This document shows, piece by piece, positions 50,128-54,510 of a stretch of DNA of 54,510 nt. The position numbers and the translations under genes were made by a program. Location: the NCBI RefSeq assembly GCF_001044235.1, contig NZ_JYNL01000064.1, positions 611,172 to 665,681 on the forward strand, written 5' to 3'. The stretch is from Mycolicibacterium chlorophenolicum (GTDB lineage: Bacteria > Actinomycetota > Actinomycetes > Mycobacteriales > Mycobacteriaceae). The notes beneath the pieces were generated by a model that had not been told where the DNA came from, searched no databases, and saw only the letters and a program-made list of their open reading frames with translations. The number at the start of each line of letters is the position of its first letter. The stretch's first letter is position 1.

Positions 50128-51543
50128 TCAGTGAACGCGGACGATGATCTCGGAGTGGCCCAGCCGGATGACGTCGCCGTCGGCCAGCTGCCACTCCTGG
50201 ACCGGCGCGTTGTTCACCGTGGTGCCGTTGGTGGAGTTGAGGTCTGACAATAGCGCCACCTGGCCGTCCCAGCGGATCTCCAGGTGCCGACGGGACACCC
50301 CCGTGTCGGGCAGGCGGAACTGAGCGTCCTGGCCGCGGCCGATCACGTTGGCGCCTTCGCGCAACTGGTAGGTCCGGCCGCTGCCGTCGTCGAGCTGCAG
50401 CGTCACCGTCGAACCCGCCGAGGGGTACTCACCCTGGCCGGCTCCGTAGCCGGCGCCGTAGCCGCCGGCTCCATAACCCTGCTCACCGTAGCCCTGCTCG
50501 CCGTAACCGGCCGGGGCCTCGCCGCCATAGCGGCCGTAGTCGGGCTGGCCGTACTCCTGACGGCCGTAGTTCTGGCCGCCGCCGTAGCCGCCCTGATCCG
50601 GGTAGCCACCCTGGTCGGGGTAGCCGCTCTGATCGGGGTAGGACGGGCGGGCCGGCGGACGACCGTAGTCGTAGTCACCGGCGGGCGCGCCGTAGCCCTG
50701 CTGACCGCCGCCGGGAGGCGGACCGTATCCGCCGGGCGCGGGCCGGTAGCCCTGGTCCTGGTAGCCGCCCTGCGGCGGGCCGTAGCCGGCCGGGGGACGC
50801 TGCTCGTAGGACGGCGGGGGATAGCCCTGGTCCGGGTAGCCACCCTGATCCGGGTAACCGCCCTGGCCGGGGTAGCCGCCCCGCGGGGGGTAGCCCTGAT
50901 CGCCGTGCGGCGGGTAGCCGCCCTGGTCGGCCGGCGGGTAGCCGCCTTGGTCCGCGGGCGGGTAGCCACCCTGATCGGCGGGCGGGTAGCCGCCGCGCTG
51001 ATCGTCCGGGCGGTTGTACCGGTCGTCCTCGGGACGGTTGTAGTAGTCGTCCCCAGGCCGGCCCGGCCCCTGGCCGCCGCGGTAGGTCGGATTGTCGCTC
51101 ATCGCTGGTACTCCTGGTTCTGCGTGGGACGAGAGGTCTCGAGGTGGTGGGGCGGGTACGCCCGTGGTCGAGTCGGGATTGACCACACCGCGCGCGCGAA
51201 ACTGTCCGGTGTGCAGGTCGGGCGATTGCTCGAATCGGACAACCACCTCACCATACGTTTGCCATCTGCGCTCATGGATGTAGCCCTCCAGGTGCTTGGC
51301 GAACGTGGTCGGGGTGATGTCCGGGTCGGCACTCACCTTCTGATAGTCAGGCACACTGAGGGTAATGACGTAGTCGTTCGGTGCCAAAACGCGGCCGCCG
51401 TGCACCTCACGGGCGCCGGAGTCGGCTTCACGTCGTAACAGCGACTCGACCTCGGCCGGGACGATCGATCCGCCGAACACCCGGGCGAACGCGTTGCCGA
51501 CCGAGTCCTCGAGCTTGCGCTCGAAACGATCGACCAGACCCAT
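50128..51543 (-). CDS. fhaA: FHA-domain protein FhaA
   Basis: First gene of the operon, 471 residues. An N-terminal FhaA_N (DUF3662) domain (about 1-125; GLVDRFERKLEDSVGNAFAR, VLAPNDYVITLSVPDY) is followed by a long Gly/Tyr/Pro/Gln linker with tandem GGYPPADQ and GYPDQ units, and a C-terminal FHA domain (NVIGRGQDAQFRLPDTGVSR, DLNSTNGTTVNN). In mycobacteria the FHA domain binds the phosphorylated MurJ pseudokinase and so restrains lipid II export. I chose the ATG at 51543 (homologues start GLVDRFERK). The linker is repeat-rich at DNA level (50500-51060) and may vary in length. Confidence 0.95.
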   Translation of the reverse strand: MGLVDRFERKLEDSVGNAFARVFGGSIVPAEVESLLRREADSGAREVHGGRVLAPNDYVITLSVPDYQKVSADPDITPTTFAKHLEGYIHERRWQTYGEVVVRFEQSPDLHTGQFRARGVVNPDSTTGVPAPPPRDLSSHAEPGVPAMSDNPTYRGGQGPGRPGDDYYNRPEDDRYNRPDDQRGGYPPADQGGYPPADQGGYPPADQGGYPPHGDQGYPPRGGYPGQGGYPDQGGYPDQGYPPPSYEQRPPAGYGPPQGGYQDQGYRPAPGGYGPPPGGGQQGYGAPAGDYDYGRPPARPSYPDQSGYPDQGGYPDQGGYGGGQNYGRQEYGQPDYGRYGGEAPAGYGEQGYGEQGYGAGGYGAGYGAGQGEYPSAGSTVTLQLDDGSGRTYQLREGANVIGRGQDAQFRLPDTGVSRRHLEIRWDGQVALLSDLNSTNGTTVNNAPVQEWQLADGDVIRLGHSEIIVRVH

Positions 51544-51725
51544 GTCCCCGATCGCCTCCCTCGACAACGAAATGCAGCCAGCGTGTCGGCTGGCAGCGAT
51601 GCTTGCATGCATGGTATCGGCCACCTGTACCCAGACGTGACCAACAGAACTCTGAGAATCACGTCCCCGCAGGTCAGGTGCGCGCGCACTGCCGTTTTGG
51701 CGTTCTGCGGGGTGCCCAAGTACGG

Positions 51726-51756
51726 TTGGAGCGCGGGTCGGCCTGCGTGATAGGCT
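51726..51756 (+). promoter_or_regulatory. Possible tRNA-Leu promoter
   Basis: TTGGAG (51726-51731), 19-bp spacer, TAGGCT (51751-51756), about 15 bases before the tRNA. The spacer is long, so the -35 is uncertain. Confidence 0.45.
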
Positions 51757-51770
51757 GCCCCGGTTGTTTC

Positions 51771-51856
51771 GGGCGAGTGGCGGAATGGCAGACGCGCTGG
51801 CTTCAGGTGCCAGTGTCCTTCGGGACGTGGGGGTTCAAGTCCCCCTTCGCCCACCA
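51771..51856 (+). tRNA. leuT: tRNA-Leu (CAG)
   Basis: Acceptor GGGCGAG pairs with TTCGCCC; the anticodon arm CTGGC-TTCAGGT-GCCAG shows CAG at 51804-51806; a long variable arm (GTCCTTCGGGAC) is typical of leucine tRNA. The mature body ends at the discriminator A (51853) and CCA is encoded (51854-51856). Confidence 0.97.
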
Positions 51857-51859
51857 CGA

Positions 51860-51918
51860 GGAGTTCTACGAACTCCGACGACAGAGGTCACGAACCAGAA
51901 ATGGTTCGTGACCTTTTG
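51860..51918 (+). terminator. Strong intrinsic terminator after tRNA-Leu
   Basis: A first hairpin GGAGTTC-TAC-GAACTCC (51860-51876) is followed by a perfect 12-bp stem GGTCACGAACCA (51886-51897), GAAA tetraloop, TGGTTCGTGACC (51902-51913) and TTTTG. This is an unusually complete rho-independent terminator for a mycobacterium. Confidence 0.9.
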
Positions 51919-51919
51919 T

Positions 51920-52322
51920 CTTGGTGAGCGCTCTCTCTGACGACGACGGCCACCAATGCTTCGCCGAGGTCTTTTCGCGTTGCGGCTGCGACGACGGGGT
52001 CGCCGGTGGAGGCGGCCAGGATGCCGGTGCGGCGTGGGCCGCCCAGGGATTGCAGGTAGTTCTCGATGTACCAGGTATTGCGCACGATCGTGTAGGTCAG
52101 CGCATCCTCGGTGGCTTTGTGGACGGGCGTTGATGGGGAAGCGGCCTCGATCACCAATAAGTGCTGGGCGAGGCGATCGGGGTCGCTGCCGGAGATCACC
52201 GATATCGCGGTGACGATCGACCAACTCGGCGATTTTCTCGGTGTCAGCGAAATCCATTGCTGCGAAACCGAACCCGGCGGACGACAGCTCGTCGAGCCGC
52301 GTTGCGGCCGACTGCGGTGATT
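51920..52322 (-). pseudogene. NmrA-like NAD(P)-binding oxidoreductase (QOR2 type), broken
   Basis: Fragments of one protein in two frames. The upstream piece reads SPQSAATRLDELSSAGFGFA then MDFADTEKIAELVDR; near 52200 the frame shifts and continues ISGSDPDRLAQHLLVIEAA, HKATEDALTYTIVRNTWYIE, NYLQSLGGPRRTGILAASTG and AAATRKDLGEALVAVV. The pattern matches QOR2/NmrA-type SDR enzymes, but the N-terminal glycine-rich Rossmann start is missing, two internal stretches (after VIEAA and before LTYTI) look deleted, and the C-terminus runs into the tRNA-Leu terminator. I call it a decayed gene. A sequencing error could explain only the frameshift, not the missing ends. Confidence 0.75.
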
Positions 52323-52338
52323 GATCCCAAGGGGGATC
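52323..52338 (-). terminator. Hairpin after the VOC gene
   Basis: GATCCC, AAGG, GGGATC, immediately downstream of the VOC stop. There is no T-tract. Confidence 0.35.
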
Positions 52339-52344
52339 GAGTGC

Positions 52345-52713
52345 TCAGGCGCGGTCATGGAGAGTGACCTGGTAGCCGTTGGGGTCGGTGAACGTGAATG
52401 TCCGGCCGAAAGGACCGTCGAACGGATCGACGACGATGGTCGTGCCGCCTGCAACGAGGGCGTCATGGATCGCCTGCACGTCGGTGGCGTGCAGCCAGAG
52501 CGCGACGCCGATGCCGGGTTGATCGATGGTGTCGAGGTCAACCCCCTCGACGACGTCGCGCAGCGCGAAAGCGATCGGTGTGGTGTCGAAGACCACGGCG
52601 TGCGGGGGTCCCGCGGGTGAGCGGACGAGTCCGAGGTACTGCTCGCAGAACGCCTGGGCGGCGTCGAGGTCGCGAACTTGCAGAGAAATGAAATCGGGGC
52701 CGGTTACGGGCAT
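52345..52713 (-). CDS. VOC (glyoxalase/bleomycin-resistance) superfamily protein
   Basis: A 122-residue VOC protein with the paired beta-alpha-beta-beta-beta layout: FISLQVRDLDAAQAFCEQYL at the start and TFTFTDPNGYQVTLHDRA at the end, with LWLHATDVQAIHDALVAGG between. Such proteins are metal-dependent lyases, isomerases, dioxygenases or drug-binding proteins; the substrate here is unknown. The ATG at 52713 has AAGGAG upstream. It is divergent from a MarR-family regulator, and two inverted repeats lie in the 63-bp gap, so it is very likely the target of that regulator. Confidence 0.88.
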   Translation of the reverse strand: MPVTGPDFISLQVRDLDAAQAFCEQYLGLVRSPAGPPHAVVFDTTPIAFALRDVVEGVDLDTIDQPGIGVALWLHATDVQAIHDALVAGGTTIVVDPFDGPFGRTFTFTDPNGYQVTLHDRA

Positions 52714-52733
52714 TCGGGTCTCCTTCGCGTATG

Positions 52734-52778
52734 TGTCAGTTATCTGACATGACTAAAGGTATGTCAGACTACTGACAT
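52734..52778. promoter_or_regulatory. Twin inverted-repeat operators between VOC and marR
   Basis: Site 1: TGTCAG-TTAT-CTGACA (52734-52749). Site 2: ATGTCAG-ACTA-CTGACAT (52761-52778), which overlaps the marR start codon. The arms are identical and the centres are 28 bp apart. They are placed to repress both divergent genes. Confidence 0.85.
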
Positions 52779-53229
52779 GAGTCAAGGCGACGTCGGGATC
52801 GATCTGGAAAGTTCAGTGGGATACCTGCTCAAGGAGACGTCGACCGCACTGCGGCACGCGATGGAAGAAGTGTTGCGCCCCTTGGGGATGACGGTGACCC
52901 ACTACGCCTGTCTGGAGCTGCTGGCCCAGCGGCCGGGCCTGTCGAATTCTGAACTCGCGCGTCGCGCGTTCGTCACCCGTCAGTCGATGAACGTGCTGCT
53001 GCAAGCCTTGGAACGAGACGGCGACGTCACACGTCCGGCCCACGCGGCCGTCGGAAAGGTCCTGCCCGCGCAACTGACGGCGCGCGGTCGGCGATCACTG
53101 GACACCGCCAGCGCCGCCGTCCGCGCCGTCGAACTGCGCATGCTCTCCGACCTCACTGATAGTGAGCAGTCGGCCGTCGCGCACATCCTCCGCAAAATGG
53201 CCCAATCCCTACACAGCAATGCGCACTGA
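52777..53229 (+). CDS. MarR-family transcriptional regulator
   Basis: A 150-residue winged-helix repressor. The DNA-binding core reads MTVTHYACLELLAQRPGLSN, SELARRAFVTRQSMNVLLQALERDG and the wing to LTARGRRSLD; N- and C-terminal helices form the dimer interface. The ligand is unknown. The gene starts inside an operator, so autorepression is likely and the message probably lacks a leader. Its divergent partner encodes a VOC protein, a common target of this family. Confidence 0.9.
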   Translation: MSQGDVGIDLESSVGYLLKETSTALRHAMEEVLRPLGMTVTHYACLELLAQRPGLSNSELARRAFVTRQSMNVLLQALERDGDVTRPAHAAVGKVLPAQLTARGRRSLDTASAAVRAVELRMLSDLTDSEQSAVAHILRKMAQSLHSNAH

Positions 53230-53456
53230 CACGAGACCTCCAGGCCGGCGACGTAAAGCCGTTCAGCGCTAAGGACCTGACCATTGCGCGCGCGGTGACC
53301 GCAGCGGCTGTGAATTCCTTGGGCACACCGGGGTGAGGACTTGCACGCGATTGCTGGCATGTCATTCCAGGAGGACACGCACGGCTCCAGGGCCGACTTC
53401 CACGAGATCGATTGTCTCAGTGCTGCATTTCGAGGTGTGAAGGGATGTGCGGCCGC
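53230..53456. other. Gap after marR without a recognisable gene
   Basis: No convincing gene in 227 bp. A frame running in from 53229 and ending at TGA 53335 (DVKPFSAKDLTIARAVTAAA then VNSLGTPG) has no clear start and could be a remnant of a lost coding region. I do not recognise it. Confidence 0.35.
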
Positions 53457-54510
53457 TCAGGCCGCTTGGTCGCCGGGTGGTGCGGGTCCGCCGGGTTGGG
53501 CGGGGTCGTCGGCTGTGGTGGGTGGTTCTGCGTCGGTCGGTGCGAGCGGCTCAGCCGTTGCGGCGTGCGGGGCGGTTGCCGGTGGTTCGTCGTCGTCGGG
53601 TGGGCGCAGGAGTGCTTCGGGGCGGTGGTGGGTGTTGACGCGGGTTTGGCCGGTGTCCAGGTGCGGGGGTGGGGTCCATTCGACCTCGTGACGGGTGTTC
53701 ATCGCGGTGCTCCAGCCGCCGTCTTTAACCGCGCGGTTGTCTGGGGGGCAGGCCAACCCGAGGTCGTTGACGTTGGTGAGCCCGCCGGCGGCCCAGTCGG
53801 TGGTCGCGTGATGGGCCTGGGCGCCGTAGGCGCCGACGGTGCAGCACGGTTTCGTGCACCCGCCGTCGCGGGCGATGAGCATGATCCGCTGCGCCGGCGA
53901 GGCGACGCGGCGGGTGCGGAACAAATCCAGGGCGGAGCCGGTGGCGCGGTCGAACACCGCCAGGTAGTGGTTGGCGTGCCCGGCCATCTTGATGACGTCG
54001 CGGATCGGGAGGCGGGTGCCGCCGCCGGTGACGCCGATCCCGGCCCGGGATTCCAGGTCTTGGAGGGTGGTGCGGATGATCACCGACACCGGTAGGCCAT
54101 TCAATTGACCGGCCTCGCCGCTCATCAACGCGATACGCCCGACGGCGAGCAGGGCGTCGTGTTGGCGTTGGGCCAGGCTGCGGTGATCGTTGTCGATCTG
54201 GGCTTGCGACGGTGTCCCGGAGGTGCAGGGTTGCGGGTCGTCGGGGTTGCACATGCCCGGCGCGGCGTATTTGGCGAACAACACTTCCCAGACCGCCCAC
54301 GCTTCGGGGGTGAGCCGGGCGGCCAGATCGGTCATTGCATCCCGGCGCTGCTGGTGTTTGGTCACGCCGCGGGTGCGGGCCCGTTCGTGCTCGTCGGGTT
54401 CGGGTCCGTCCTGGTCGAGCAGGAACAACCGCTGATCGGCGGCGTCTTTGACCGCGCTCGGGCCGGCCCCGACCGCGTCGCGGACCAGGTCGACCTCGAA
54501 CTGCTCGCGC
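53457..54510 (-). CDS. DUF222 / HNH endonuclease-domain protein (13E12-repeat type), 5' end cut off
   Basis: C-terminal 350 or so residues of a mycobacterial 13E12-type protein. The DUF222 part (REQFEVDLVRDAVGAGPSAV, RLTPEAWAVWEVLFAKYA, SLAQRQHDALLAV) is followed by an HNH nuclease motif (GCTKPCCTVGAYGAQAHHAT, then LACPPDNRAVKDGGW), with paired cysteines that probably bind zinc. The C-terminal tail is Pro/Ala/Thr-rich. The reading frame is open to the window edge, so the start lies beyond 54510. These genes occur in many near-identical copies in mycobacterial genomes; a function as mobile or selfish nuclease is assumed but not proven. Confidence 0.9.
   Translation of the reverse strand, partial: REQFEVDLVRDAVGAGPSAVKDAADQRLFLLDQDGPEPDEHERARTRGVTKHQQRRDAMTDLAARLTPEAWAVWEVLFAKYAAPGMCNPDDPQPCTSGTPSQAQIDNDHRSLAQRQHDALLAVGRIALMSGEAGQLNGLPVSVIIRTTLQDLESRAGIGVTGGGTRLPIRDVIKMAGHANHYLAVFDRATGSALDLFRTRRVASPAQRIMLIARDGGCTKPCCTVGAYGAQAHHATTDWAAGGLTNVNDLGLACPPDNRAVKDGGWSTAMNTRHEVEWTPPPHLDTGQTRVNTHHRPEALLRPPDDDEPPATAPHAATAEPLAPTDAEPPTTADDPAQPGGPAPPGDQAA

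Noticed and set aside
50500..51060. Regular short repeats that could look like a CRISPR array or minisatellite
   Set aside because: They are in-frame codons of the FhaA Gly-Tyr-Pro-Asp-Gln linker; repeat units are short and unequal with no spacers.

Overview
The window is the chromosome-origin region of a high-GC mycobacterium, most likely an environmental rapid grower (Mycolicibacterium type). Gene order, GTG/TTG starts, leaderless promoters and protein sequences match the block that in M. tuberculosis runs from Rv3906c through dnaA to Rv0020c. Gene names rest on remembered sequences and conserved motifs, not on a database search.

Left of the origin (1-19276): the end of a TIGR03084-type protein, an aspartate-rich DxDxDG protein, pcnA (minus), then mutT4, a DUF6049 membrane protein, murJ fused to a pseudokinase, sigM, a degraded anti-sigma gene, trxB2-trxC and cwlM (plus). 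These are followed by a minus-strand block: GNAT protein, parB, parA, rsmG, jag, yidC, yidD, rnpA, rpmH. Two parS sites lie in parA and at the rsmG start. The origin (19277-21928) has a dnaA promoter, DnaA boxes on both sides of dnaA, an intrinsic terminator after dnaA and an AT-richer stretch before dnaN. To the right follow dnaN, gnd, recF, dciA (DUF721), gyrB, gyrA, a DUF3566 membrane protein, tRNA-Ile, a tiny DLW-39-like ORF and tRNA-Ala.

An accessory insert (about 31.9-38.4 kb) sits between tRNA-Ala and cwsA: a heme oxygenase overlapping a bacteriophytochrome-GGDEF-EAL protein (a probable red-light to c-di-GMP module), a secreted alpha/beta hydrolase and an L-serine ammonia-lyase. Core order then resumes: cwsA, ppiA, a PH-domain protein, crgA, a DUF881 protein, pabA/trpG and the growth-control operon fhaA-fhaB-pstP-rodA-pbpA-pknA-pknB (minus). 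After tRNA-Leu comes a second accessory patch: an NmrA-like oxidoreductase pseudogene, a VOC protein and a divergent MarR regulator with twin operators, then a DUF222/HNH protein cut by the window end.

The core genes form a replication, segregation and envelope-growth neighbourhood. PknA/PknB, PstP, the FHA proteins, CwlM and the MurJ pseudokinase are known in mycobacteria to form one phosphorylation-controlled peptidoglycan circuit. The points most worth a second look are the phytochrome module, the collapsed SigM anti-sigma gene, an internal Shine-Dalgarno/GTG inside murJ, and a DnaA-box plus palindrome cluster between crgA and the PH-domain gene.
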